Assembly: GCA_013398055.1 (NCBI GenBank)
Contig: VZRS01006725.1
Span: 114,671 to 178,670 of the forward strand
Origin: Ifrita kowaldi
Lineage: Eukaryota > Chordata > Aves > Passeriformes > Cinclosomatidae
Length of the DNA stretch: 64,000 bases
Reading direction: 5' to 3'
Under the pieces are notes generated by a model. The model saw only the letters and a list, made by a program, of their open reading frames with translations, searched no databases and was not told the DNA's origin. The translations under genes and the position numbers were made by a program. The stretch's first letter is position 1, and each line of letters opens with the position of its first letter. Positions 38,997 to 51,260 of the stretch are shown here, piece after piece.

Positions 38997-41900
38997 ATCT
39001 TTTTAGAGATTATTTCCATCCTATGTTGTTAGCACCTTTGTTTCCCCACATGCAGCACCAGGAAAATAACAAGCAATATGAAATTTGTAAAAATATCAGT
39101 CAGGCTGATGGCCCTTTTAGTTGATTCTATCCATAATCTCCGTGGGCAGACATGCCATTTCACAGGAACCGATCAATAAGGCAGCAGCAGCCTGGGAGCT
39201 CCAGCAGGGTGTTAATAAATCCCACTTTTCCAGGGAGCAGTATATGAACTCACGTTGGAGTCACTTGGAGTTTGGTGAGCTGATCAATGGCAGGGCTGGA
39301 CTCAAAATCCAAATGAAAAGGGAGAGAAATTATTCCCCTCCCTCAAGGAACACTGCCTCGAGGAATATGAGAAACTTTATTGTGTCAGAGGACTTGCTGC
39401 ACCAAGCAAAGTGTTCAAGTGTCAGCCTCCAAGTTTTGCTGGTGCTTGACTGTGTGGAAGTTACCGGAATAAGTTAAGGTGGCATATGCCAATCCCAAAG
39501 AGTTACTGCCTTTTACACAGGCAAAGAAGAGGGGGAACTGTTTCACATCACGGTAGCACTCCAGGGAACTGCTCATCCCTGACTTTCTCCATCAGAAAAG
39601 AAGTTTCAGCTGCACAATCCGCTAAAAAGGAGCAGGGAACAATTTTAGATGTTCCTAAGTGGATTTTTCCATGAAGAAGGTGCTCACCAATGGGAAAGGA
39701 TGGATAGAAAATGATGGCTCTTCAGTTCTAGTCTCTGTCTCACAGTGCTGCAGTTGTGCCCTGGCCTGGTGCTCCCCTCCCTGCTCATCAAACACAGCCG
39801 TTGGATGAGACATGGGACAAAATGTCAAGAGATAAATTGGTACCGCTGTACCCAAGGGATCAGGAGCACCATTCCTCTTCCCACTACCCTTCAGCCTCAT
39901 TTACTTTGGTCTCTTTACTTTGTCTTATCTACCCCAATTAAGTATACAAAGATTACCCACGTCAGTGTTGGAACTCGCAGTAAATGTGCTCTGTGTGTGT
40001 TCTAAGGGGAGAAAGAGAAAAACCTTTGCAAGCAAGCTGAAGTAAGAGATGGAGAACCACTAAGATTGCTCTTTCCTCAGTTATAAACTTTATTACCCAT
40101 GGAAAGGCTCAAAGGACAGTGCAGAATTTAGACTTTTTGGGTTAAAAGGACGTGATATCACCATTTCAAACACTACTGCATTTGAAAAGGAGCGATGGAA
40201 ATGTTTCCTCTGGGTGGAGAAGGGCTCAGCTGAAGGGGTTTGCTGGGTGGTGATAGTTAAACACTGGGATGCATCTTGTCTTCTGTATCCTGGTGGAAAA
40301 GTGCATCCTCCTCAACTTGATCTGCCTGGACCACGATACTTCCCCTGTGGTTAAACAAAGGATATTTTTTAGTTGATACTCTGTGTGGTGAAAACCAGAG
40401 TTTCGTTTTTGTGAAGCCAGCTGGATTCTTCTGGTACTTCCAGCTGTTTCAGCATAATTTTGTGCCCATGAAAAGAAGTTTTGGAAATATTAATTGAAAA
40501 ATTAAAGAATTGAAAATGTGTGGTTTCCTGAAAATGTCTCTGGCCTGATAACCAAAAAGAGGAAGGACACAAAGTGCTGTGTCTAGTTGTAATTTAGCAG
40601 AAAAGATGGGGGTATATACGTGTAAGTAATTTCTACCCTAGGAATTTCTTCTTAGCATTCACTAAAGTGTTTTCCCAGGGATTTTTTTGCAGAGGACAAA
40701 ATACAAGTATCGAGTGATTTTGTAGATTGATATTTGAAACCTAAGCAGCTTTACTTGGATGCACTGGATCTTGTAGGGTGTTTTATCTCTGGTTAGGAGT
40801 CTGTTCCTGTGCCCAGCAAAGTCAAAGAAAGAACTTCCATTGATCTGACAAAGTTATTATTAGGATGAGATAATTATAAGTAGGTAGATGAGTGAAAAAA
40901 TTAATAATTATTTATGCATAAACATGATTATAAATTTAAAATTAATGTTCTAATTATATTCTTTTCCATATTCTGGGATATTAATTTTAAATTCACTGCT
41001 TTGGTGATTAATCTTGCCTTAAATAAATCTGCTAAAATATGAAACCCGGGGAGCACAAAGGGACAAGAATGGAGTCAAAAGAAATTCTTTGAACTATGTG
41101 GATATTTATAAAACAGTTCCTGCTGTAGCACTTACCTAACATTAGGATTTTTTCTCTCTCAGTGTCTGTTTTGCCTTGTTTGTACGCTTGCAGGTTGATT
41201 CCTAAGTGAAGGCAATGGGAGTTTTTCCATTAACTCCACTGAACTATGAAACAGGCACCGCATGTCACTGCCGACATCAGCCCATCAGTTTAGGCGTAGT
41301 GTCTTCTTTTTTTTGAATGAAACAAAATAATAACTCTGCAGGGCAGCTGATTGCCTTATTATTTTCCATAAATCTACATTACCGTCGCACACAGGAACTG
41401 CCTCTCTGCCAGAGAAGAGATTCAATTAAAAGGCTGCCAGAACAAACGTACCTGCCCTGCATCCCAAAGTTTGGTTCCACAAAACACCAGAGCAGCTTTC
41501 TCAGATGGAGTCCCTCTCCTTGAAATGTCTCCCTGCCATTTTTACAGAGTTTTCATGAGGAATCAACAGCTGAAGTGTCTTTTACTGCCCTGATGGATCA
41601 TAGCTCATTTATTCTTTATTTAGACAGAGATCATGAGGATAGGGTTTTCACTACAGGCCGTAATAGGGCTCTCATTTCACCAAATTCTTACAAAAAGTAG
41701 CTAAATGTGTTACCTCTCATTTCGTGTAGAAGCTTTCTAGTCCTTCACAGGCTATCTCAGTGCTAGGTGGGATCATGGTAGAAGATTCCAATAATCAAAA
41801 GATATAAAAAGTAAGTTACTTTTGTCAGAAGCCACCCCTAAATTGGGAGGATTTGTTCAGGTGCCCTGCACTTCCCTCAAGGGTCTATTTTTCATGTGTT

Positions 41901-42354
41901 CCCGTGGTCTTACTTGGAAGTGAAAAACAAACAGAACATTCAAATCAGAAATTCTCCTTAAGCCTTTCCCCTGTTACTAATGGGGGAATATGTTTAGAGG
42001 GTATTTTAATTATTTACTGCCAGTATAATAAAAGTGCATTGAGGTCACATCTTTAAAAGCTTGTATTTAAAAGAAGTTTCACTTTTTTATTTAATTACGT
42101 AGATGAGAGTAAAGTTTTTGCACCTTAAGCCAGAACTTAAAAGACTGATCCAGCATCTGATTTCTTTTTAAAGTGTTATTTATCTTTCCTACTTGTTGCT
42201 AAGTTTTTTTTTCAGGGTTGCAGACATCAGTCACCTCTTTCAGTAGCCTTTTCTTTCTTATGTGCAATATCTAAGGGCAGCATAAATGCTCCCTGGAATC
42301 TCTCATTTAGTTATTTACTTCGATGTTTTTAGTAGGCTGTTCAATACTAAACTC

Positions 42355-42382
42355 TGTTTTGTTGTTTTACAGCAACAAAACA
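42355..42382. repeat. Perfect 10-bp hairpin
   Basis: TGTTTTGTTG and its exact complement CAACAAAACA flank an 8-base loop (TTTTACAG). It lies about 70 bp upstream of a small CR1 remnant, with no evident connection. Confidence 0.8.
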
Positions 42383-42450
42383 AGTCATGTTATCAACTTT
42401 TTCCACATTAATTGATCTCATAATTCTTGATTCTGTAGCTCTTTAGCTAT

Positions 42451-42503
42451 TGGTTTGGGTTGGGAGGGACCTTAAAGATCATCTCATTCCAATCCCCTGC
42501 CAT
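42451..42503 (-). mobile_element. CR1 LINE tail fragment, antisense
   Basis: GGTTTGGGTTGGGAGGGACC, then TTAAAGATCATCTCATTCCA and ATCCCCTGCCAT, is the reverse complement of the extreme CR1 3' end. Only about 50 bp are present. The terminal repeat, expected at the low-coordinate edge, is largely lost (a TTGATTCTGTAG word lies 20 bases before it in the wrong orientation). Confidence 0.85.
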
Positions 42504-45500
42504 CAAATCAAATGAGCTTCTGTTTAGTAAGAAAGTCTGCCTTTGAGGCCTCATAGCAAATTCAGACCAGTACAGACCTCATTTGTTCTTGGTGCAAGTG
42601 TCCAAGAGCAAAAGAGGACAGGGGTTGGGAGTTCTTGAAGCAAAGAGAAACTGCAGGTTGATTAAAAAAAAAAATCAAAATAAATAATTAGTAATAAAGT
42701 TTGCATGAGTTGCATCTGGGATCAGGATATTTAAAGGGAAAAGTGTAATGTTCTGCCTTAAGGAGAACTTGAGGAAATCCTTCTGCAGCAATGTGCATCA
42801 GCATAGAACAGAGTTTAATGTCAAGGGATGCCAGTAATTGTACCATTACCGGTGCCGACTGACAGGCAATTTAAAGCTAAACCCACATGTTGATGGCCTT
42901 TGCATGTGAGCTTCCCCGCCCTGGGTACCTTGGGGAGTGATGAGGATGTGAGAAACATCCCGGCTTCTTCCCTGAAGGACTCTCTCTCTTAGGAGTAATT
43001 AGACTCAGGGAGGTGTGGGGAGGTGTAATGACCTTTTTTTCCCTGTGCCCACGGTGCAGGAGTGATTCTGCCCTAAGCCAAACACGGTCCCTCAGGAAGC
43101 CTTTTTGAGGTGGGTTTTTAGCAGTGCAGTTGGCTCCCAGCCTTCCTGAAAGCCTTGGACACAGCAGGTATTTTCCTACTCTTTGCCAACTGTCTCATTT
43201 TCAAAGCTACGGCAGAACTGGAGACAGGGTTTGAGAAAATCAGTTTAGACCCAAGACAATTTAAAATAGTTTTAAGAGTAAAAAGCAGTGAAGAGCCTGT
43301 GTTGATCCTGTTGTAAAAGGTGTGTATGTCATATCTGCCGTGAGCTCCACTAAGTTTTCATTTCTCTCAACTTCTGGCAGTATTTTTTTCCACAGAAAGA
43401 GGAGAAAAAAAATCCCCTCCAGCAATATGTAGATATTTTTATCCCAGCAAATGCCTAATGGTATGAGGATTTCTTTGATGACATGAAAGATTTATTTAAT
43501 GCTGCTTTATCCTTTGGTAGCCCATCCAAGGAAAACAACACTGGTATTTGTGGACTGCATTTGAAGGTGGGGGGTTTTGCCTCCTGAAGTGCCATTGCAG
43601 AGTGTGTGAGTGAAGCTGACAAAGTTCTCGACTTTTTTACACCTTCCTAAAATTATACAGAAAACAGGGCAATATTATTTAAGAGTAACACCACATGGAA
43701 AACCTGCAAGAATGAGCGTGCTGGGGTCTCCTTGGAGGATGATTCCCTTTACCCCTCTCTCTATAACATTGTGGGAAACAGGAATTCTGCATCAGCTTTG
43801 TCTCTGTCCAGAATCCCCTCTCCTGCTCTGGGGTTTCTCTGCCAGCGAGCTGCGACTCTACCAACTGTTAGAGAAACAAAAGCTCTTTCCAGATCACATC
43901 ACCCAGAAATAGCCTGCTGTCTAAAGTCCTTCCGAGCCCAGCTCCCCGCTCTCTATTTTAACATCCCACCCCAGTTCTGCGGGGAAGATCCTAAGTTCTG
44001 CCAGGTATTTTTTTCCTGCAGGCTTGGCCTGGAGCACCCTGCAGGCTGGGCTGCAGGATGCTGTGCCACGGCCTCCTTTCAAGGCACAGGGCACAGAGGC
44101 TGCTGCAGAGAGAGGTCAGAGCACTTTGTGGCCAGAGATCCAAGGGAAATGCAGCTTCAGATGCTCTCAAACACAGAATCTTGCAAAGGCTTTCAGGGCA
44201 ACAGATATGTAATATCTCAGTTTTATTCTGAAGCTGTCAGACAATAAAATAACAATGAGTCCCTGGCCTGATAATCACATTTCAAGCAGAAGGTAACAGA
44301 GAAAAAAATACTTTTATTTCTCAGGAAAAAAGTCTGAGTATGCTGGTTATATGCTGACATCCAGAAATCTTCAAGGAGCAGCCAGTAGACACTAGAGGGC
44401 AAAATGTGGGATTGCCCATTTAGTTTACAGATAGCTGGATTTAAAACAAATAATGATGTGAAATTATATGCACAGTGCAATGTACTGACAGGCTTGCCGA
44501 GGTGTATTCTGCAGAAAATACTTTGTGTGTATTATCTCTGTGTCGTAGACAGAGCAGGGTGTGGGATCCTGGATGCAGATCCACTCCTGGACCTGGCTCA
44601 GGAAAATAGGTGCAAGAATTTTGTTTGATCAGACCCATCCAAATTACTAGTGTAATCACTGTTCTCTGCTTAAATTAGAGTTTCCATAGCAGCAAACATA
44701 ATATTATTAATTGGTAGGAAAAATAGGTGAAACACCAAAAATTACTTGAAAAAATTGTAATATTATTTTATTTCAACTTCCTCTGATCAGAAACAGCTTC
44801 CACAGGATTTATTAATGCATTTTCAAATACACCTTTAAAACTTTCCTATTTAGTTTTAGCAACTAAATGCATTAGTTCCACCAGAACAGAATATATCTAC
44901 CAGACACTCTGAACCCTGGAGCTCCCCTCCCTCATACATTGCTGAGAAACTTTGTGTTGGGAACTTGGAGATCACGGATGACACTATTCCAGCTACCTAC
45001 ATCAAAATTTCTTGATTGCTTTACAGACTTGGCTTACTTTGCAAATCCTGCAAGTACATTTCAATCAAGCTTGAATTTGACTTAAAAATATTTCATCCAA
45101 GAAATTGGATTTTTCAATTTATTATAACTTTAAAAAAGATTCGAGCTAGTGTGGATGACCCAATATAGTATGACTATGATGTTTTAAAAATCATCAAAGC
45201 AATTCTTTCTTATCGTGTGAATTTGCTTGCAAGTTTGACCTTACTTGCTACATTTTCTGCATGTACTGCACTGCTTTAACCACATCATTTCCAGTAATCT
45301 TTCATGGCTGCAGCTCTACTTAGAAAGTCAGATGGATAATAGCATTTCATTGATGTCCCTTTTCTTTATATCAAATTAATCTAAAAATTGAATGCCTTGA
45401 AGTTACAGGAAAATTGAGGGCAAAGCAACGGGTCTTTCTTCCTATGGAAATTATTTATGATTTTGCTATACATCTCATAAGTTAAAAGGCGCAGTAGACA

Positions 45501-45930
45501 GAATGATGTTCCTCTCTTCATCTGTGAAATTCAGGAAATGATAGCTCTTACTTGTGTAATCTTACCGCTGTTGTAGTGAATCGATTGCTGTACGAACGGT
45601 ACAAGTTACACTCTGGCATTTCCTACACAGATAAATCAAAATAAGGCTCTTCTGCACATTGGAGTGAGACTCGGAAGAACAGATGACAGAACTTATTAAG
45701 GCTGTGAATCAAGTTAGAAGGGGCTGTGATTCCACCAACATACAGAGAAGTGGTTTCTGAGGTTTCTAGATAAGATGGTTTCTTGTTGATCAAAGTTCTG
45801 AAAACAAAGTAGAAAAAATAGTCTCTTGTTTTATTCAATGGTTGTGGCTCTTTATTTTAAAATTATTGTTATTGTCATTGTGTGGGACCCCAACATTGGT
45901 GGTTAAAGTCCTCCACTTACCAAGGATCCC
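42504..45930. other. Non-coding single-copy DNA
   Basis: No gene was recognised. The 171-codon open frame at 43732-44247 is GC-richer than its surroundings but its translation is low in recognisable structure and is closely shadowed by other frames. The 45.0-45.6 kb part is AT-rich and repeat-free, with a CpG-bearing palindrome (TGTAC-GAACG-GTACA) at 45589-45603. Confidence 0.55.
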
Positions 45931-46295
45931 AGAATCATGGAATAGTTTGGGTTGGAAGGGACCTTGAAGCTCATCTCATTCCACCTCGTGCTGTGGGCAG
46001 GGACACCTTCCACTATCCCAGGGTGCTCCAAGCCCCATCCAACCTGGCCTTGGACACTTCCAGGGATGGGGCAGCCACAGCTGCTCTGGGCACCCTGTGC
46101 CAGGCCCTCCCCACCCTCACAGGGAAGAATTTCTTCTTAATACGTAATCCCCTGCTCTCTGCCAGTTTGAAGCCATTGCCTTTGTCCTGTCACTCCAGGC
46201 CCTTGTCCAAAGCTCTTCTCCAGCTCTCTTGGAGCCCATTTAGATGCTGGAAGATGTCTTAAGTTCTCCCCAGAGTCTTCATTTCTCAAAGCCAT
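45931..46295 (-). mobile_element. CR1 LINE 3' fragment, antisense, about 365 bp
   Basis: It reads AGAATCATGGAATAGTTTGG, then GTTGGAAGGGACCTTGAAGC, GCAGGGACACCTTCCACTAT, GGCCTTGGACACTTCCAGGG, GGGGCAGCCACAGCTGCTCT, CACAGGGAAGAATTTCTTCT and TCCTGTCACTCCAGGCCCTT, ending in a decayed GTTCTCCCCAGAGTCTTCAT. This is the reverse complement of the CR1 3' region, with the 3' terminus at the low-coordinate side. The match is good for about 330 bp, so the copy is moderately young. The CACTATCCCAGG variant also occurs in the 60.6-kb copy and suggests the same CR1 subfamily. Long plus-strand open frames over it are antisense artefacts. Confidence 0.95.
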
Positions 46296-48156
46296 GTTAA
46301 AGAATAGTAAGGAGTGTGTAATCAAAAATTCAGATTAACACAGCCTTGATCATCTCAGGCACTCTTCTCTTTTTTCCTGTGTGTTACTGGCCCCAAGATA
46401 CAAAAAACCACAGCTTTTTTATAAAACTCAGATGCAAAGTGATAAGAGCTGAAGGTTTTGAATGGGGAAGTTCAAAACCATGAACTCTCGCAAACAATAC
46501 TCTCCGTACAGTGTTTTATACTTACCATTTTTACTTAATGTGTGGGCTCAGTCTCTGGAATAGCTTTAAGTGTTGTAATTACAACTCTGCTGAGTGCATG
46601 GGGCTTAAGGCCACCGCTCTTGAGCCATGGTACCTATGAACCTGGTGTCTGCAGAGGGTGTGACCCCATTAGCTGGGCAGAGCTGAGTGCATTTGAGCCA
46701 CAACTGCACTTTGGGGAAATCTTCATCTTATTCCAATATAATTAAGGAAATCCAGGCCACGGTGGTACAACACAGAGTGTTTTATGCTCACTCGAGTAGC
46801 ATTACAGGGAATAGCTGAAGAGGTGTATTAAATTCTCAAGGATTGTAATCTGGGACTTTGATTGCCAAGCAAAACACCCAGACGGATATTTGATGTCTTG
46901 AATATCACATTTTTCCACTTGTAAAGACGGTATTGTCAAACAGCATAATTCGCTCTTCTGCAAAAACAAGTTCTGTAAATGGAGTTTGTATGTAATAACT
47001 ATTTAATACATCGAATCTTCCTACACTGCACGTTCTTGGCAGCACAACTGGTGCTCCAGGGACGTGCCAGCTGTGATTCCGCAGTGGGAGTGGGCAGCCT
47101 GTGCAGCGTGACCAGGAGCACACACTCTGTGCTGGTTACACAGGCTGGGGGAGACAGGGCACATCCCAAGCTGGGGTTTTACTCTTTGGATCTTTGTGCC
47201 TCAAAGAGGAGTGAAATTTTGCATCGTTTGCGTGTCTCAAAGGACAGAATGGAAATTCCCCCTAGAACAAGGTCAGGATGATAAAAGCGACATGAAAGAG
47301 GGTCTTTTGAGAAGGATGGCATTGAGAATCTTGGGCTTTAGAAAGAGAAAAATGTCTCAGGGAGTTGGTAATGGGACACAGATTATATTTCCTATAGATC
47401 ACTGTCTCTGTTCCTGCTCGGATCAGTGGTGGTGGCTGAACATCACAACGAGCCAGTGGCTGGGTTAGGCCGGCGCTGTGAATGTGCCGACTGTTCCAGC
47501 CTGTTTTCTTGTGGGATTATTCACATCTCAGAAATGCCATCTTGACTCTTGACTAACTGCTGTCCCCATTAGCACTGTAAACAAGGAGGTCAAGGACCCA
47601 GCTGGAACAAAGGCTGAGCTATTGCCTCCTTTCAGGCTACATTGAGCCTGGGATCTCACAGGGAGGATACAGTCCCTCTGTAGAGAGATTTCCATCTGCA
47701 AAGCACTCTTCTTAAAGGGCTGAAATGTACAGCCGCACACAAGAACTCATTAGAAATTAAAATAATGTGATTAAGAGTTTAAAAATGAGTAGTTCAGGCT
47801 CTTACAGAGAGAACAAGCAGTGTATACCTAAGAGAAAAGCTGCAGCACTATTTTGAGGATGGTTTTCTGCCTCTGCCTGAAAGCGTTCTTTACAAAATCG
47901 TAATAGTATTTACATTTCTAATTTTATACATTTCTATTCCCATATATTTCTAATCCCATTTTCACGGGCATTAGGCACTGAAATACATTTAATCTCATTC
48001 TCTCCTCCTAAAACAGAATCTGTGCTTCATGACCCAGTGATTCCCTCCCTGATGGAGAACTGACTGACACCTTTTACAGTGAGAACTACCTTGAATCTTC
48101 CAGTCTCTAAACGCTGATTTGCTGCATGAGACAAATTGTGTGTTAAAATGTGGAAA

Positions 48157-48175
48157 AAATAATAATAATAAAAAT
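48157..48175. repeat. (AAT)n short repeat
   Basis: Four AAT units within an A-rich run. It is a short simple repeat. Confidence 0.75.
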
Positions 48176-51100
48176 TTGGAGGGAGCACCATCCCTTTAAT
48201 TTCCAATCTGATGATGTTATCATCCCTTCAGGTTGCTCCAAGAGCACGTAGGGATTAACGAGTTAAGTAAGAAATAATGCACATTTATTTTTCCAGTTGC
48301 AGCTTTTTACTGGAACACAGAACAAATGCTGCTTATCCACTCAACTCTGAGAAGTGAATTAAATGCTTCTACCTCCAGACCTCAATGGTAATATTATTTA
48401 TGTCACAGGGATGCCGATACAGACATTGAACACTGCAAAGGATTAACTGTTGGGTCTTTGGAAAGGACCAAGTGCTGCACAGCCCAGCACCCCACCATCC
48501 TTTAGTATCCACAGCCCCAGGGAAGTGCTCCCTGTCCTTATCGATTGCCCAAGGGGAGAGGTAAGACCTGGAAATGGAGTCAGCGGGGCTGTACTGCTCC
48601 AGGGCTGAGGATTAAATTGGGATGTGGAGGCAAAGGATCGGCAGGACCCTGCCACTTCTACAGACAAAACCAGCTCCGGACGGAGCAAAGGGATCCCCGT
48701 CTCACTCAGGAATGAGCTCTGGGATCACAATTAGCATTTTGTCTTCTGCATTGCAGAGAGCAGCGCTTCTCTCAGTTCTCTGCTCTGGGGACTCCAGCTG
48801 TGCTAGGAAAAGTTGTCCCTCTGAACACAAGAATATCCACTTGAATCCAGGGTGCTGTACCTGCACAGCTGTAGATATTTTGGGCAGTTTCATAGGAGAA
48901 ATAAAATGTAGGGTTAGGATTTTTTTTGGAGCTGTTTTTGGATCTCATTCTCAGCTGGTGTGGTAATGGACAGAGCCAAGAAGGATGTGGATGTTCCTTG
49001 GTAGTGGCATGAGCACATAATCTCTTCTATTAATTAATTAAACTCCATTGGAAGCTGATTGGGTTTATGGTGTACTTTTATCTCTGCTGCCCTTCCTGGG
49101 GCACTGTCCAAGATGATGGGGTCTTACAAGGAGCTGTTAACCTAAGCCTTACTATTCCTGGAGGAAATATGTGGTAACTTACACCTTGGCAGTGCCGTCC
49201 TTGAATACTTCCTTCCTCCTGATGTCTACTCCTTCTTCTCCCTGTCCCATCCAGCCTTACCTGGGCGTTTAAAGATACGTGACATAAACCTGATTTTCTT
49301 GGTTTCAGGGTAATTAGCAATATATTGGGCCTGTATGTTTTCAGAAGGAAACCTCAGGTAAGAAGTGCAATATCAACATAAAGTCTAATTTTTCTGTCAG
49401 TGTTATTTTGGAGTGATTCAGTATGTGTGTCTGCAATGTGACTAGAAGGTTGATAAAGTAATTACCGTTTTTATGAATCTTGGAGTTATTATTCCCTTAG
49501 TACCAGCCCTTGTAACTTGTCAGCTTCAGGGGGAACATTCATCACAATTTTTTTTTTTAATGGCAACATGATATGAAAATGGCTTATGCAAGAAAATTCA
49601 CCTTACATGTTCTAATAACTGCTTTCAATTTGTTCTTCCCATCAGCACCATTAATATGCAAATACAATACAAAATTATGAAGTCAAATCATAGACCTAAT
49701 CAGTATATTCTACTTTGTGTATATTTGCTATTATTATAGAAAAATGCAAAATATATGGAAAAAAATTATGAGCCTAATCACTGTTCACCAAAAGAATGAT
49801 GAAAGACAGGAGAAAAGGAAAAATCAATATTGGTTAAAAAAATTAGTCCTCTGGCTCAGCCACTGTCCTTTTTAGACAGCCAAAATGTATCAATAAGATC
49901 CCTGGAAAGCAATTGTTTGTTATGTATTTGTTTTCTGTTGAATCAGAAGATCATATTGACCCTCAGATTTGTGATTTTGTCTGATTTGGTCTGGACTGTT
50001 TTGCAATATATTTAAATAAAATTGTTTTTTAAATAATACTCCTGTTTTACTGGGGCAGTAACACATAGTCTGTTATAATATTTGTATTGATTTGTAAATT
50101 TTAACTTCTTGATACATATGTAACTTAAGGTATTCAGAGAAATGCTAACTTGTATCCATCTTTAATCACTGAAATGAAATTTTCAGGAAACTGGGCAGGA
50201 CATGTATGCACAGAATGAGTGCAGATGGCACGGAATTAACTTGCTAAAAAAACCCTGAAAAAATATGAGAAGAAGTAAAACAGTGTTTCCGACTGCTATT
50301 TTGAGTTGTCCATCCCTGGTCTCTATGAATCCACAGGCTGTGTTGTTAAAGTAATTTGTTGGAAATATCAACAGGCAGTTATAAAAAGTGATGTCAAAAA
50401 CAAGAGTGGAAAACCAACCATTAACCAGGGTTCTGGCAACCTGCTGCTTTTCAAATGTGCAGACCCACAAAACCCCACCCTGATGATGTGTGACTTGGGC
50501 ATGTTACTTGGAAGGGGTTTTTTTGGGTAAGAAAAAACAAGAAAGGCAGTGCATTAGGTAATATTACTGGAAAGCTGGGTGAACTTAGAATCAATTTTAT
50601 TTTAACACCATATATTAATATAATTTCCAGTCCAGTTTGTTTTGTTCTTTAATAGCCCCCCTGGCAGGTGAGCCTGCACATATCTATCATTTCCTTCTAA
50701 GCATCGTCTGATGGCAGTGATTATAACTTTATAAACTCCATCACTGGATCCTCCCTGAGAGACCCAGACACTAATGGGAGATTTATGAAGTATTTAAGTA
50801 CTCACTCTAGAACTGAGATCCAAAAACCACCCTCCAACTGCTGATTTTTTGGCTAAAGGTTACCCAGACATCTAAATTCTACAGAAACCCCTTGTTATTT
50901 TTGAAAGAGGTACCAGGCTCTGAGGGGACGCAAGCTGCCCCCAGCTTTATAAAGCGTGCAGGTGCTGGGACCCCACACCATTATAAAACATACTGGGATC
51001 ATGTCAGGAGCTGGTTTATTTGCTGTATTTCCTGCCAGAAAGCCCCAAGAGCTGGCTGTGCTGTTGGAGGGAGGGGACACTGCATACTTTGAGCAAAACA

Positions 51101-51244
51101 CTACAAAAAGTAGTGATTTCCCCTAAGACACACACCATTGCAATAGAGCAAGGTAGTTACATATTTTTTATTTTATTTCTGTTCTGTCGTACATTTTTTC
51201 CAAGACCATAGATAAAGCTGCAAAGCATCCTGCAGGATTTCAGA

Positions 51245-51260
51245 TTTTTTTTTTTTTTTT
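51245..51260. repeat. Poly-T run (16 T)
   Basis: Sixteen consecutive T residues with no recognisable element attached. Confidence 0.9.

Larger units (their letters stand above)
34169..42450. other. Non-coding DNA with a CNE-like block
   Basis: No gene or transposon was recognised over 8.3 kb. The 38.2-38.7 kb part is AT-rich, complex, repeat-free sequence containing several TAATTA, ATTAA and TGATTAA-type words, a texture typical of developmental conserved non-coding elements, though conservation cannot be judged here. A single ambiguous base lies at 36,615. A 17-bp-period direct repeat lies at 38968-38996 and a perfect 10-bp hairpin at 42355-42382. Confidence 0.5.

Noticed and set aside
43732..44247. 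171-codon open frame, plus strand
   Set aside because: Random-looking Cys/Ser/Arg-rich translation in a locally GC-richer stretch. No domain, no splice context and no recognised family.
45882..46262. 126-codon plus-strand open frame
   Set aside because: It lies over an antisense CR1 fragment, so the frame reads the wrong strand of a LINE.
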